DNA from: G963666535 sp963666535
GTDB lineage: Bacteria > Bacillota > Clostridia > Oscillospirales > Oscillospiraceae
DNA length: 64,000 nucleotides
Reading direction: 5' to 3'
Assembly: GCA_963666535.1 (NCBI GenBank)
Contig: OY762913.1
Span: 3,162,001-3,226,000 of the forward strand
A program made the translations under genes and the position numbers. Positions 1-8,070 of this stretch are shown here, in pieces (within the stretch, counting starts at the first letter, position 1; the number at the start of each line of letters is the position of its first letter). The notes below the pieces were generated by a model. It did no database searches. It was not told the DNA's origin and saw nothing but the letters and a program-made list of their open reading frames with translations.

Positions 1-423
1 GCACAAATTGACAATCCGTCCCCGGCGCTGCTTCATCATGATGCGGGCTACCGCTTTCATACACAGAAACGCGCCTTTCAGGTTGGTATCGATCACTGCA
101 TCAAAATCCTCTTCCTTCATCAGCATGATCAGACTGTCTCTGGTAATCCCGGCGTTGTTCACCAAAATGTCGATGCTGCCAAAGGTCTCTATGGCGGTGT
201 CCATCAGCACTTTGACCGCGTCGGCGTCGGCTACGCTGCCCTGCACCGCCACCGCCTGGGTTCCAAGGGCCTGACAGGCCGAAACCGTCTCTTCTGCTGC
301 CGCCGCATTCCCGGCATAGGAGAAGACGATGTGTGCGCCCCCACGGGCCAGTTCCAGACACACGGCGCGGCCAATTCCGCGGCTGCCGCCGGTAATAACC
401 GCTGTTTTTCCGGTAAAATTCAT
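1..423 (-). CDS. fabG: 3-oxoacyl-ACP reductase FabG (3' end outside window)
   Basis: NADPH-dependent short-chain dehydrogenase that reduces 3-oxoacyl-ACP to 3-hydroxyacyl-ACP in type II fatty acid elongation (cytosol). The first 141 codons are in the window, read from ATG at 423. The N-terminus has the SDR cofactor loop TGGSRGIG and later the NNAG motif (ILVNNAGITRDS), both typical of FabG. The reading frame is open to base 1, so the Ser-Tyr-Lys catalytic residues and the stop lie outside. It follows fabD by 4 bp and is the most distal visible gene of the acpP-acc-fab operon, so fabF/fabZ may follow beyond the edge. The family call is secure; completeness cannot be judged. Confidence 0.93.
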   Translation of the reverse strand, partial: MNFTGKTAVITGGSRGIGRAVCLELARGGAHIVFSYAGNAAAAEETVSACQALGTQAVAVQGSVADADAVKVLMDTAIETFGSIDILVNNAGITRDSLIMLMKEEDFDAVIDTNLKGAFLCMKAVARIMMKQRRGRIVNLC

Positions 424-427
424 TGTG

Positions 428-1354
428 CTATCCTTTCAGCTCGGACACCAGTGCCTCCAACTCGGCGCAGGTCTCCACGGCATATGTTTTGAGGTTGGGG
501 GCCGTCTTCCGGACAAACCCGGAAAGCACCTTGCCGGGGCCGATTTCCACCACTTTGTCCACGCCAAGCGCCTCCAGTCGACGGATGGTGTCCTCCATGT
601 GGACGCCGGACTGCACTTGCCGTTCCAGCAGGGCGGGGATGGTGTCGTCCGGCCCCATCGTGTCGCCCAGACAGTTGAACAGCACAGGCACCTCCATGGG
701 ACGAAAGGTCACCGTCTCAAAGTGCTTTTGCAGCGCATCTCCGGCCGACTTCAGCAGCGACGTGTGGAACGGCCCGCTGACCTTGAGCGAAAGGCAACGC
801 TTCGCGCCCTTTTCTGTGGCCAGCTCGGTCGCTTTTTCCACCGCAATACGCGCGCCGCCGATGACCAATTGACCAGGACAGTTATAATTTGCGATCTCCA
901 CCACGCCCAAGGAAAATGCGGCTGTACAGGCCTCCTGCAGCAAGGCGCGGTCCAGTCCCAGCACTGCCACCATGGAGCAGTCCAATCCCCTCACGGCGTC
1001 CGCCATGGCTTTGCCCCGGAATGCCGCCACAGAAATGGCGGTGTCCTCATCAAATACTCCGGCAGCGTGGAGCGCCGAATACTCCCCCAGGCTCAGCCCC
1101 GCCACATAGTCCGGCACAATGCCGCGCTCCCGCAGCAGAGCAGTCACGCCAACTGCAAAGGCCACCATACACGGCTGGGTATAGGCGGTATCATCCAGAT
1201 GGTTCCCCGCATCCGCAAAGGAAACCTCCTTACAGTCAAAGTCGAGCCCCACGCCATCCAGCACTCTGCGGAATGTGGGGTAGGCCTCGTACAGATCCGC
1301 CCCCATGCCGGGATGCTGGGTCCCCTGCCCCGCATATAGAAATGCAAGACTCAT
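428..1354 (-). CDS. fabD: Malonyl-CoA:ACP transacylase FabD
   Basis: Transfers the malonyl group from malonyl-CoA to holo-ACP, supplying the extender unit for FabH and the elongation synthases. The protein is 308 aa, normal for the family. It opens with the FLYAGQGTQ motif and has the nucleophile elbow GLSLGEYSA. The usual GHSLGE His is Leu here, a variation I believe occurs in other Firmicutes. The later motif SGPFHT carries the catalytic His. An in-frame GTG 45 bases upstream is possible, but the ATG at 1354 overlaps the fabK stop (ATGA) and gives the expected family N-terminus, so it is preferred. Translational coupling to fabK is likely. Confidence 0.95.
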   Translation of the reverse strand: MSLAFLYAGQGTQHPGMGADLYEAYPTFRRVLDGVGLDFDCKEVSFADAGNHLDDTAYTQPCMVAFAVGVTALLRERGIVPDYVAGLSLGEYSALHAAGVFDEDTAISVAAFRGKAMADAVRGLDCSMVAVLGLDRALLQEACTAAFSLGVVEIANYNCPGQLVIGGARIAVEKATELATEKGAKRCLSLKVSGPFHTSLLKSAGDALQKHFETVTFRPMEVPVLFNCLGDTMGPDDTIPALLERQVQSGVHMEDTIRRLEALGVDKVVEIGPGKVLSGFVRKTAPNLKTYAVETCAELEALVSELKG

Positions 1355-2283
1355 CGCCTGCTCACCAGCCCTTCCAGACAGCTTTGGCTCGTTGTGCACA
1401 GCTCCTCAAAAATCTGACGCAGCGGCCGGATTTCCTGAAGCTGGCCGGCTACCTGCCCGGCCATCACACTGCCAGTGTCCATATCCCCCTCAAAAACCGC
1501 CCGGCGCAGGGAACCAAGGGTAAGCTTTTCCAGCTCCATTGCGTCCACGATATCCCGTTCCATCCGCGCGTACTCCCGGGACATCTTGTTTTTCAGCACC
1601 CGGACGGGAACCCCTGTGGTACGTCCGGTCACGATGGTATCACTGCCCTTCGCTTTCAGGAGCGCCTGCTTATAATTGTGGTGGACGGGGCACTCCTCGC
1701 TCACCAACAGGCAAGTGCCCAGCTGCACCCCGCAGGCGCCCAGCGCCAACGCCGCGGCGAACTGACGCCCATCGGCAATGCCGCCGGCCGCGATCACGGG
1801 AACGTTTACGGCGTCCACCACCTGCGGCACCAGGGCCATGGTCGTCATCTCCCCCACATGGCCGCCGCTTTCGGTGCCCTCGGCAATGATGGCGTCCACT
1901 CCGGCGCGTGCCAAGCGGATGGCAAGCACCGGAACCGCCACCACGGGAATGACGCAGATGCCGGCCTGCTTCCACTTTGGGATGTACTTTCCGGGGTTGC
2001 CCGCGCCGGTGGTGACCACCTTGACGCCCTCGTCAATGACCATCTGCGCCATCTCATCCGCGCAGGGATTCATCAGCATAATGTTCACACCGAAGGGCTT
2101 GTCGGTCAGCTGCTTGCAGCGGCGGATCTGTCCGCGCAGCATCTCGGTATCCATACCGCCCGAGGCGATCAGGCCAAGAGCCCCGGCATTGGATACGGCG
2201 GCCGCGAATTCCCCGGTGGCAATGTTGGCCATTCCCCCTTGGATGATCGGAAACTCAGTCCCCAGCAGTTCATTCAGTCTCAT
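1351..2283 (-). CDS. fabK: Enoyl-ACP reductase FabK (FMN-dependent)
   Basis: Reduces trans-2-enoyl-ACP in the last step of each elongation cycle. It belongs to the 2-nitropropane dioxygenase-like TIM-barrel flavoprotein family rather than the SDR family of FabI, which makes it typical of streptococci and clostridia. The protein is 310 aa. The N-terminus has PIIQGGMANIA, the central part has the conserved EGTESGGHVG segment, and phosphate-binding glycines follow in AAGGIADGRQ. The position between fabH and fabD is the classical Firmicute arrangement and argues against a true nitronate monooxygenase. Its stop overlaps the fabD start. No fabI is visible in the window. Confidence 0.94.
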   Translation of the reverse strand: MRLNELLGTEFPIIQGGMANIATGEFAAAVSNAGALGLIASGGMDTEMLRGQIRRCKQLTDKPFGVNIMLMNPCADEMAQMVIDEGVKVVTTGAGNPGKYIPKWKQAGICVIPVVAVPVLAIRLARAGVDAIIAEGTESGGHVGEMTTMALVPQVVDAVNVPVIAAGGIADGRQFAAALALGACGVQLGTCLLVSEECPVHHNYKQALLKAKGSDTIVTGRTTGVPVRVLKNKMSREYARMERDIVDAMELEKLTLGSLRRAVFEGDMDTGSVMAGQVAGQLQEIRPLRQIFEELCTTSQSCLEGLVSRR

Positions 2284-2295
2284 GATTGTTCTCCC

Positions 2296-3243
2296 TTATG
2301 TGAATTCTACCAGGGCCCCGCCCCAGGTAAGCCCTCCGCCAAAGCCCACGCACAGTACCTTCATGCCCGGACGGATCGTCCCGCCGGCAACCAGTTCATC
2401 CAGTGCAATGGGCACGCTGGCCGCCGAGGTATTCCCAAACCGGCTGATATTTTTGTAATACTTCTCTTGGGGAATGTGGTGCTTTTTCACCACATGGTCA
2501 ATGATGCGCTCATTGGCTTGATGGAACACGAAAAAGTCCACTTCCTCCACGGTCATGCCCGCCTGCTCCAGCACCGTTTCCATGCAGCGGGGCACCTGAT
2601 CCACCGCAAATTTAAAAACTGCGGTGCCCTCCATCGATATTTTGGAGGGTCTGCCCGTCCCGGTCCCCGGGATGTTCAGAATCGTTTCGTCTCCCCGCGC
2701 TCCCAGCACGGCATGGATGCCCGGATACGCAGGGGCGCTTTCGACCACAACCGCTCCCGCCCCGTCGCCAAACAGAATACAGGTAGAACGGTCAGAAAAA
2801 TCAATCATCCGGCTAAGCACTTCGCTGCCGACCAGCAATCCGTATTTGCGGGGGGCAGCCGCCAGCAGACACTCTATCGTGTGCAGGCCGTAGAGAAATC
2901 CGGAGCAGGCTGCGTTCAGGTCAAAGCACGGTGTGTCCTCCAAAAGGCCAAGCTCCCGCTGGAGAAGGCAGGCCGCCGACGGCGTCAGCCAATCGGGGGT
3001 CATGGTCGCCACAATACACACTCCCACCTGATCGGGTGAGATCCCGGCCCGCTCCATGGCCTCACGGGCGGCCGCCACGCTCAGGGAGGTATGGGTCTCT
3101 TCCACACAATGGCGGCGTTCCCGAATGCCGGTGCGGCTGATGATCCACTCATCGTTGGTTTTCACAATATGGGTCAGATCTTCATTTGTGACCACCTTGG
3201 CGGGCACGCTGTGCCCGGTGCCCTTGATCTTGATTCCGTTCAT
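2296..3243 (-). CDS. fabH: Beta-ketoacyl-ACP synthase III FabH
   Basis: Starts fatty acid synthesis by condensing an acyl-CoA primer with malonyl-ACP. The 315-aa protein shows the full Cys-His-Asn triad context: Cys in NAACSGFLYG, His in FHQANERI and Asn in RFGNTSAASVP. The C-terminus has the conserved glycine-rich GFGGGLTWG. The frame is open further upstream, but ATG 3243 overlaps the accA stop and yields the family N-terminus MNGIKIKGTG, so that start is chosen. It sits 12 bp upstream of fabK. Primer preference (acetyl or branched) cannot be read from sequence. Confidence 0.95.
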   Translation of the reverse strand: MNGIKIKGTGHSVPAKVVTNEDLTHIVKTNDEWIISRTGIRERRHCVEETHTSLSVAAAREAMERAGISPDQVGVCIVATMTPDWLTPSAACLLQRELGLLEDTPCFDLNAACSGFLYGLHTIECLLAAAPRKYGLLVGSEVLSRMIDFSDRSTCILFGDGAGAVVVESAPAYPGIHAVLGARGDETILNIPGTGTGRPSKISMEGTAVFKFAVDQVPRCMETVLEQAGMTVEEVDFFVFHQANERIIDHVVKKHHIPQEKYYKNISRFGNTSAASVPIALDELVAGGTIRPGMKVLCVGFGGGLTWGGALVEFT

Positions 3244-4061
3244 GGCTTCTCCTTTTTTGGTGCCGCACTTCCCATGGCGCGGAATTTTTGGTAGCGTTCC
3301 ATGGCCAGTGTGGTGCCGCTGCGTTTGCATAAGGCCGTCAGGTGCTTGATCAGCGCCCGGTCCAGCAGCCGGGACATGGTCTCCGGGTCGTTGTGCGCGC
3401 CGTCCTTCGGTTCACGCACCACGCCGTCGATCACGCCAAGCTCCAGCAGGTCCTCGGCGGTCAGTTTCATTTGCTCGCAGGCCTCGGCACTGCGGGAAGC
3501 ATCCTTCCACAGGATGGTGGCAAATCCCTCGGGAGAGAGGACGGAATAAACGGCGTTTTCCAGCATAAGCACGGTGTTGCCCACAGCAAGGGCGAGCGCC
3601 CCGCCGCTGTTACCCTCGCCGATGATCACCGCGATAACCGGCACAGTGAGCACGCTCATCTCGGCCAAATTGCGGGCAATGGCTTCTCCCTGCCCCCTGG
3701 CTTCCGCCTCAAGGCCGGGGTAGGCACCCGGCGTGTCAATCAAGGTAATGATCGGTCGGCCAAATTTCTCCGCCTGCTTCATCAGGCGCAGCGCCTTGCG
3801 ATAGCCCTCCGGCCCGGGCATTCCAAAGTTGTAGTTCAGGTTTTCCTGCAGGTTTTTTCCCTTCCGGTGCCCGATTACGGTGACGGGCACACCGTGGAAC
3901 AGGGCAATGCCGCCCAAAATGCTTTTGTCTTCCTTACACTGGCGGTCGCCCTTTTGCTCAAAAAAATCGGTGAACAACGCCGCAATATAATCTGCGGTTC
4001 CAGGCCTTTTTGCATGACGGGCAATGGCGACCCGCTGTGCGGCTGTGATTGGCTCTTTCAT
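3240..4061 (-). CDS. accA: Acetyl-CoA carboxylase carboxyltransferase subunit alpha
   Basis: With AccD forms the carboxyltransferase that moves CO2 from carboxybiotin to acetyl-CoA, giving malonyl-CoA. The protein is 273 aa, shorter than the roughly 319-aa E. coli protein because the N-terminal helical extension is reduced, as in many clostridia. Crotonase-fold motifs are visible: DTPGAYPGLEAEARGQGEAIARN and the oxyanion-type GEGNSGGALAL. The last residues form a Lys-rich tail. Start ATG at 4061 overlaps the accD stop by four bases and its own stop overlaps fabH, so accD-accA-fabH are translationally coupled. Confidence 0.95.
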   Translation of the reverse strand: MKEPITAAQRVAIARHAKRPGTADYIAALFTDFFEQKGDRQCKEDKSILGGIALFHGVPVTVIGHRKGKNLQENLNYNFGMPGPEGYRKALRLMKQAEKFGRPIITLIDTPGAYPGLEAEARGQGEAIARNLAEMSVLTVPVIAVIIGEGNSGGALALAVGNTVLMLENAVYSVLSPEGFATILWKDASRSAEACEQMKLTAEDLLELGVIDGVVREPKDGAHNDPETMSRLLDRALIKHLTALCKRSGTTLAMERYQKFRAMGSAAPKKEKP

Positions 4062-4921
4062 CCTTCACACTCCCCCTTGCTGTGCAGTTTCAGCAAACGA
4101 GAGAGCGCATCCCGCATTTCCCGCCGTGGCACAATAGCGTCTAAAAAGCCGTGCTCCTCGAGATATTCCGCCCTCTGAAATCCATCGGGAAGTGTCTGAC
4201 CAATGGTCTGCTCAATGACCCGCGGCCCGGCAAAGCCGATCAGCGCCCCCGGCTCGGCCAGCATGATGTCGCCAAGGCTGGCAAAGCTCGCGGTCACGCC
4301 GCCGGTGGTGGGGTCGGTCAGCACCGAAATATACAGTCCGCCTTTCCGGGAAAAGCGCTCCAGCGCGGCAGATGTTTTCGCCATTTGCATCAGGGACACA
4401 ATTCCCTCCTGCATCCGGGCCCCGCCGCTTGCGGAAAACAGGATCAAGGGAATCTTGCTTTTGGCTGCGTGCTCCACCAGCAGGGTGATTTTTTCCCCCA
4501 CGGCGGAGCTCATGCTGCCCATCAGAAATCGGCTGTCCAGCACACCCACCGCTACTTTCCGATTGTCCAGCTTGCCGACAGCGGTCACCACCGCCTCGTT
4601 CATACCCGTGCGCCGCCGGGTTTCGGACAGCTTTTGCGGATAGGCGGGAAACTGCAGCGGATCATTTGCCGTCAGTTTCTCGTTCAGTTCGCGAAAGGAA
4701 CCGGGGTCCAGAATCAGGCTCAGCCGATAGTAGGCTCCGATGGCATGGTGATACCCGCAGTGCGGACAGACATACTGATTCCGGGCCAGCGTGCTCCGGT
4801 CGGTGTCGGCCCCGCAGCGGGAACAGGTGTGCACATCTTGAACTGGTATGTTCTGCGAGCCGCTGCGGAGCGATTTGAGTGCCAGTAACTTCTGCCGCCG
4901 TTTGGCAAATAGGTCGATCAT
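4058..4921 (-). CDS. accD: Acetyl-CoA carboxylase carboxyltransferase subunit beta
   Basis: Partner of AccA in the carboxyltransferase half of acetyl-CoA carboxylase. The 287-aa protein begins with a four-cysteine zinc ribbon (CSRCGAD and CPHCGYHH, residues about 27-50) followed by a crotonase-fold domain with SASGGARMQEG and DPTTGGVTASFA, diagnostic of AccD. The frame is open 30 bases further upstream, but ATG 4921 overlaps the accC stop (ATGA) and gives MIDLFAKRR, the expected start. The gene overlaps accA by 4 bp at the other end. Confidence 0.95.
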   Translation of the reverse strand: MIDLFAKRRQKLLALKSLRSGSQNIPVQDVHTCSRCGADTDRSTLARNQYVCPHCGYHHAIGAYYRLSLILDPGSFRELNEKLTANDPLQFPAYPQKLSETRRRTGMNEAVVTAVGKLDNRKVAVGVLDSRFLMGSMSSAVGEKITLLVEHAAKSKIPLILFSASGGARMQEGIVSLMQMAKTSAALERFSRKGGLYISVLTDPTTGGVTASFASLGDIMLAEPGALIGFAGPRVIEQTIGQTLPDGFQRAEYLEEHGFLDAIVPRREMRDALSRLLKLHSKGECEG

Positions 4922-6300
4922 GGGTGCTCCTCCCCTTGGTAGCTGCTCCATTTCAAAAGGGTTTCTAAGTTCTCTTCCAAAAAGGCGGTGGTATAATTCC
5001 CCCGCACAAAGTCGGGGTGATATAAAATCTGATGCATCAGATCATCGTTTGTCTCAATACCGTCGATCATCAGTTCCTCCAGCGCGCGGCGCATTCGGCG
5101 GATGGCATCCAGCCGGGTAGGGGCGTGGACGATCAGCTTTGCGACCAAAGAGTCATAGTAGGGGGACAGTTCATATCCGCTGTACAGGCAGGAATCTACC
5201 CGCACACCGCAGCCGCCCGGCAAGTGCAAAAACTGAATTTTTCCGGGGCGGGGCGCAAAGCCATCCGCGGGGCTTTCAGCGTTGATGCGGCATTCTATGG
5301 CGTGCCCCCGCCAGGTGATGTCTTCCTGTCTGCAAGACAGCGGCAGACCTGCCGCAATGCGAATCTGCTCCCGCAGAAGATCAAGGCCGGTGACGAATTC
5401 CGTCACGGGGTGCTCCACTTGAATGCGGGTGTTCATTTCAATAAAGTAAAACGAACCGTCCTTTGCCAGCACGAATTCTACCGTGCCCGCATTCTCATAG
5501 TCGGCAGCTTTGGCGGCGGTTACCGCCACAGCCCCCATCTCCTCCCGCAGTTCTGGTGTCAGCGCCTTGGACGGGGATTCCTCCAGCAGCTTCTGATTTT
5601 TCCGCTGAATGGAGCAGTCCCGCTCTCCCAGTTGGATTACATTTCCATGGCGGTCGGCCAGAATCTGAAACTCGATGTGCCGGGGCGCAAGGATCAGCTT
5701 TTCCAAATACATCTCATCGCTGCCGAAACAAGCTACAGACTCTGCTTTTGCCTCTTCAAACAGGGCCTCCAGCGTTTCCGGCTCATAGACGCGGCGCATC
5801 CCCCGCCCTCCGCCGCCCGCGGCGGCTTTGATCAAAACGGGATAGCCGATGGCGTCGGCGATGCTGCGCGCCTGCCCAGCCGTCTCTACCGCGCCGTCGG
5901 AGCCCGGTACAACAGGAACGCCGGCCTGCTGCATCAGGCTGCGGGCGGCGGCTTTGTTGCCCATCGCCCGAATCACGTCGCCGGACGGTCCGATGAAATT
6001 GATCCCAGCCCCATGGCAGGCATCGGCAAAGGCCGCGTTTTCAGACAGGAAACCATAGCCGGGATGCACCGCATCACACCCGGTGGCCTTGGCCACGGTG
6101 AGAATGGCGTCTGCATTTAAGTAGCTTTCTGCCGCACGAGCCGAGCCGATGCAGTACGCCTCTCCAGCCAGCTGAACATGGAGCGCGTCCCGATCCGCCG
6201 TGGAGTACACCGCCACCGTGTCAATATTCAGATCCCGGCAGGCCCGCAGAATACGCAGGGCGATTTCGCCGCGGTTGGCGATCAGAATACGTTTAAACAT
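4918..6300 (-). CDS. accC: Biotin carboxylase subunit AccC
   Basis: ATP-grasp enzyme that carboxylates the biotin on AccB using bicarbonate and ATP. The 460-aa length is typical (E. coli about 449). Visible family motifs are the N-terminal ILIANRGEIALRI, the glycine-rich ATP loop AAAGGGGRGMRR, and EMNTRIQVEHPVTE near residues 285-300, which holds metal and substrate ligands. It lies 4 bp after accB and overlaps accD by 4 bp. It is a stand-alone biotin carboxylase; no carboxyltransferase or biotin domain is fused, unlike pyruvate carboxylase. Confidence 0.96.
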   Translation of the reverse strand: MFKRILIANRGEIALRILRACRDLNIDTVAVYSTADRDALHVQLAGEAYCIGSARAAESYLNADAILTVAKATGCDAVHPGYGFLSENAAFADACHGAGINFIGPSGDVIRAMGNKAAARSLMQQAGVPVVPGSDGAVETAGQARSIADAIGYPVLIKAAAGGGGRGMRRVYEPETLEALFEEAKAESVACFGSDEMYLEKLILAPRHIEFQILADRHGNVIQLGERDCSIQRKNQKLLEESPSKALTPELREEMGAVAVTAAKAADYENAGTVEFVLAKDGSFYFIEMNTRIQVEHPVTEFVTGLDLLREQIRIAAGLPLSCRQEDITWRGHAIECRINAESPADGFAPRPGKIQFLHLPGGCGVRVDSCLYSGYELSPYYDSLVAKLIVHAPTRLDAIRRMRRALEELMIDGIETNDDLMHQILYHPDFVRGNYTTAFLEENLETLLKWSSYQGEEHP

Positions 6301-6304
6301 GATT

Positions 6305-6724
6305 TCATACTTCCTTGTAACGGATCAGCGGTGCGTCAAAGGACACCAAGGTACCGCTGCTTTGCAGAAGTTCTTCAATGATGCAGTCGCAGGGCGCTGT
6401 GATCTCGCTCATCATTTTCATTGCCTCGATCAGGCACACCTTCTGTCCCTTCTGTACCCGATCGCCCACAGCGATAAAGGGCGGCGCATCAGGCGACGGC
6501 GCGGTATAAAAGGTGCCCACCAGCGGCGCGGAAATATAGCTGCCCGCAGGAGCGACGGTCTGTGCCGGACTTGTGGCGGATCCCGGTATGTCCGTACCCG
6601 GTGCCGCCACACAGGAAGCCCCTCTGCTCAGTTCAATGGAAAAATCCTTGCGGGTGAGCTTCATCTGCGTGAGAGAACTGCTGTCAAACCGAGTCATGAG
6701 CTCGTAAATCTCTTGGTTTGTCAT
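6305..6724 (-). CDS. accB: Biotin carboxyl carrier protein AccB
   Basis: Carries the carboxyl group between AccC and AccA/AccD on a covalently attached biotin. The 139-aa protein has an N-terminal helical region, a Pro/Ala-rich linker (about residues 38-64) and a C-terminal biotinyl domain. The biotinylation site is Lys103 in the canonical EAMKMMSEI. The gene starts 58 bp downstream of acpP, past a terminator-like hairpin, and is followed by accC after 4 bp. No unusual features. Confidence 0.95.
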   Translation of the reverse strand: MTNQEIYELMTRFDSSSLTQMKLTRKDFSIELSRGASCVAAPGTDIPGSATSPAQTVAPAGSYISAPLVGTFYTAPSPDAPPFIAVGDRVQKGQKVCLIEAMKMMSEITAPCDCIIEELLQSSGTLVSFDAPLIRYKEV

Positions 6725-6739
6725 AATGCCTCCTTTTTG

Positions 6740-6768
6740 AAAAAGACCACCGGCAGATACCGATGGCC
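6740..6768 (-). terminator. Intra-operon terminator-like hairpin between acpP and accB
   Basis: On the minus strand a 9-bp stem (GGCCATCGG / CCGGTGGTC, with one G-T pair) with a 6-base loop (6745-6753 and 6760-6768) is followed directly by five T residues at 6744-6740. It lies 15 bases after the acpP stop and 16 bases before the accB start. It probably acts as a partial terminator or 3' stabiliser so that the very abundant ACP is made in excess over the carboxylase and Fab enzymes. Partial read-through is inferred. Confidence 0.6.
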
Positions 6769-6782
6769 TTTCTTGCGGTTAT

Positions 6783-7013
6783 TTAGCCCGCGTGTGCGGT
6801 GAGATAATCCATGATGTCGCCCACGGTCTTCAGCGCAGCAAGGTCCTCGTCCGCAATTGTGATGCCGAATTCCTCCTCCAGCGCCATGGACAGCTCCACA
6901 GCGGCAAGGGAATCGGCCTCCAGATCTTCGGCCAGTTTTGCCTCACGGGTCACCTTATCAGCGTCACAGCTGAGGGTCTCCACGATGATATCACGTACTT
7001 TTTCAAATTCCAT
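6783..7013 (-). CDS. acpP: Acyl carrier protein
   Basis: Small acidic carrier that holds growing acyl chains on a 4'-phosphopantetheine arm. The 76-aa protein has the phosphopantetheine serine (Ser35) in EADSLAAVEL and the later helix pattern FGITIADEDLAALKTVGDI, all standard. A GAGGAG Shine-Dalgarno lies about 12 bases before the ATG. It is the first gene of the operon and sits directly downstream of the promoter and the palindromic operator at 7064-7115. Length and charge are normal for a primary-metabolism ACP, in contrast to the divergent ACP-like protein at 21674-22132. Confidence 0.96.
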   Translation of the reverse strand: MEFEKVRDIIVETLSCDADKVTREAKLAEDLEADSLAAVELSMALEEEFGITIADEDLAALKTVGDIMDYLTAHAG

Positions 7014-7063
7014 AATGAGATTCCACTCCTCATTTCGAATACTAAATAATCTTAATTAAAAAT

Positions 7064-7085
7064 ATTTAAATAAAATTATTTAAAT
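7064..7085 (-). promoter_or_regulatory. Perfect inverted-repeat operator upstream of acpP
   Basis: A perfect 10-bp inverted repeat ATTTAAATAA-AA-TTATTTAAAT lies immediately downstream of the -10 hexamer of the acpP promoter, where the transcription start is expected. The geometry suits a dimeric repressor of the MarR type (FabT/FabR-like lipid regulators). The motif is not the FapR consensus as I know it, and no regulator gene is visible in the window. The symmetry is direct observation; the regulator class is inference. Confidence 0.6.
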
Positions 7086-7087
7086 GC

Positions 7088-7115
7088 ATTTTACCATATA
7101 ACCGCCATTTGTCAA
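7088..7115 (-). promoter_or_regulatory. Sigma-A promoter of the acpP-acc-fab operon
   Basis: Minus-strand TTGACA (7115-7110) and TAAAAT (7093-7088) are separated by 16 bp. The next downstream ATG is acpP, after a leader of about 65 bases that contains the palindrome at 7064-7085. Confidence 0.75.
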
Positions 7116-7489
7116 GGGTATCTTTTCAGAAACAGGATGCCCATTCCCATTCCCAGCTATTCTAAAAACCACCTCCGGCCCCTTACCTCGCGACTTTTCA
7201 CGGTCCTGAATTGCCTTCTGTCTTCGCCCCCATGATGTTCCGTTTCAGGTTGCCCTTTTGTCGGTACCGCTCTTCTGTTTCCCGTTACACGGTCTGCAGT
7301 TCCCCCTGTCATTGGTTGCCCTGTCGAATCGGTTCGTATCCATTCCGCCAATAGCAGCACATAAAGTGTCTTCTTATTTAGGTAACTTTAAGGTAACGCG
7401 CCTATAGTAGGACCAAAGGTTCCAAATTCGCCCATTCTAAGACAACTTCTGATAAGCACTTCCTATGGGTGTAGTCCGGAACAATTGGC
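7116..7489. other. Intergenic region without recognisable gene
   Basis: Lies between the acpP promoter and the orphan ORF at 7490. It has no convincing coding frame. A short minus-strand frame at 7157-7360 has no ribosome site and an Arg/Gly-rich, unconserved-looking product. Towards 7380-7480 the sequence could hold the promoter of the downstream ORF, but no good hexamer pair stands out. Confidence 0.4.
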
Positions 7490-7879
7490 ATGGATGCTAA
7501 ACTAAGAAAAGAGATGATTCCTTTAAAAACTGAAAGCACCAACGAAACTTATAACTACCTTGCAGCGCGATATGCGAAAACCCAGCAAGTGGGAAGCACC
7601 AGTTCCAAGACCGAGCAATCAAGTGATTCAGAAAGCTCCGCGATCAGCGGATCATGGAAGACCGATTCGTTGGAAATAAGCAGCGATGCATATGCGGCGT
7701 ATTCCGAGGACAGCTTGCGCGATGACACGTATGCAGCGGCCTCTTCACAATCCACTTCAGAAATCCTGGACATTCTTGTCAGTGATGGCACACCCACAAG
7801 CAATCAGGCCAGCGAGATTGCCGATGCCCTTGCACCGCCTGCTCGTTACACATCCGAAAATTCAGAGATATCGTTTTAA
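7490..7879 (+). CDS. Ser-rich hypothetical protein
   Basis: A 129-aa open frame with no family I recognise. The product is rich in Ser, Thr, Ala and acidic residues (for example EQSSDSESSAISGS), has one Trp, no Cys, no signal peptide and no membrane segment, so it is probably soluble and partly disordered. No good Shine-Dalgarno precedes the ATG at 7490; the ATG at 7514 lies next to AAAGAG and could be the true start. It stands alone between two operons of opposite strand and ends just before a 21-bp hairpin, which supports a real transcript. It may also be spurious. Confidence 0.45.
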   Translation: MDAKLRKEMIPLKTESTNETYNYLAARYAKTQQVGSTSSKTEQSSDSESSAISGSWKTDSLEISSDAYAAYSEDSLRDDTYAAASSQSTSEILDILVSDGTPTSNQASEIADALAPPARYTSENSEISF

Positions 7880-7904
7880 GTTTTGGCTTTTTCCCAGCCT
7901 ATAT

Positions 7905-7950
7905 GCAGAGAAGGGAGGCAGGCACCTTAGTGCCTGCCTCCCTTCTCTGC
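7905..7950 (+). terminator. Long perfect hairpin after the orphan ORF
   Basis: A perfect 21-bp stem (7905-7925 with 7930-7950) is closed by the tetraloop CTTA, 25 bases after the stop of the orphan ORF. There is no immediate T tract on the plus strand (TGTACTAAAA follows), so it may be a bidirectional terminator, a decoupling hairpin or a small repeat. Confidence 0.55.
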
Positions 7951-8015
7951 TGTACTAAAATCCGTATTTTTAGGTTCTGCCCAACCATGTGGTGGACACC
8001 GCTTATCCTAGGGAT

Positions 8016-8060
8016 AAAAATGGCGCACCCCATTGAACCGATCGCTTCAATGGGGGCGCC
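8016..8060 (-). terminator. Rho-independent terminator of the atp operon
   Basis: On the minus strand GGCGCCCCCATTGA pairs with TCAATGGGGTGCGCC (one bulged base) around a 10-base loop, followed by ATTTTT. It lies 10 bases after the atpC stop, as expected for the operon terminator. Confidence 0.8.
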
Positions 8061-8070
8061 TTCTTGCCTA

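Noticed and set aside
1..423. FabG as a pseudogene for lack of a stop
   Set aside because: The frame is intact up to the window edge; it is simply cut.
889..3039. A long plus-strand open frame of over 700 codons
   Set aside because: It is antisense to fabD, fabK and fabH, which have clear family motifs, and its product is Pro/Arg/His-rich with no domain. It is a by-product of GC-rich codons.
3244..3330. N-terminal extension of FabH to 344 residues
   Set aside because: The extension is not family-like and the ATG at 3243 overlaps the accA stop in the usual way.
7157..7360. Minus-strand 67-codon frame
   Set aside because: No ribosome site and a low-complexity product, next to the acpP promoter.
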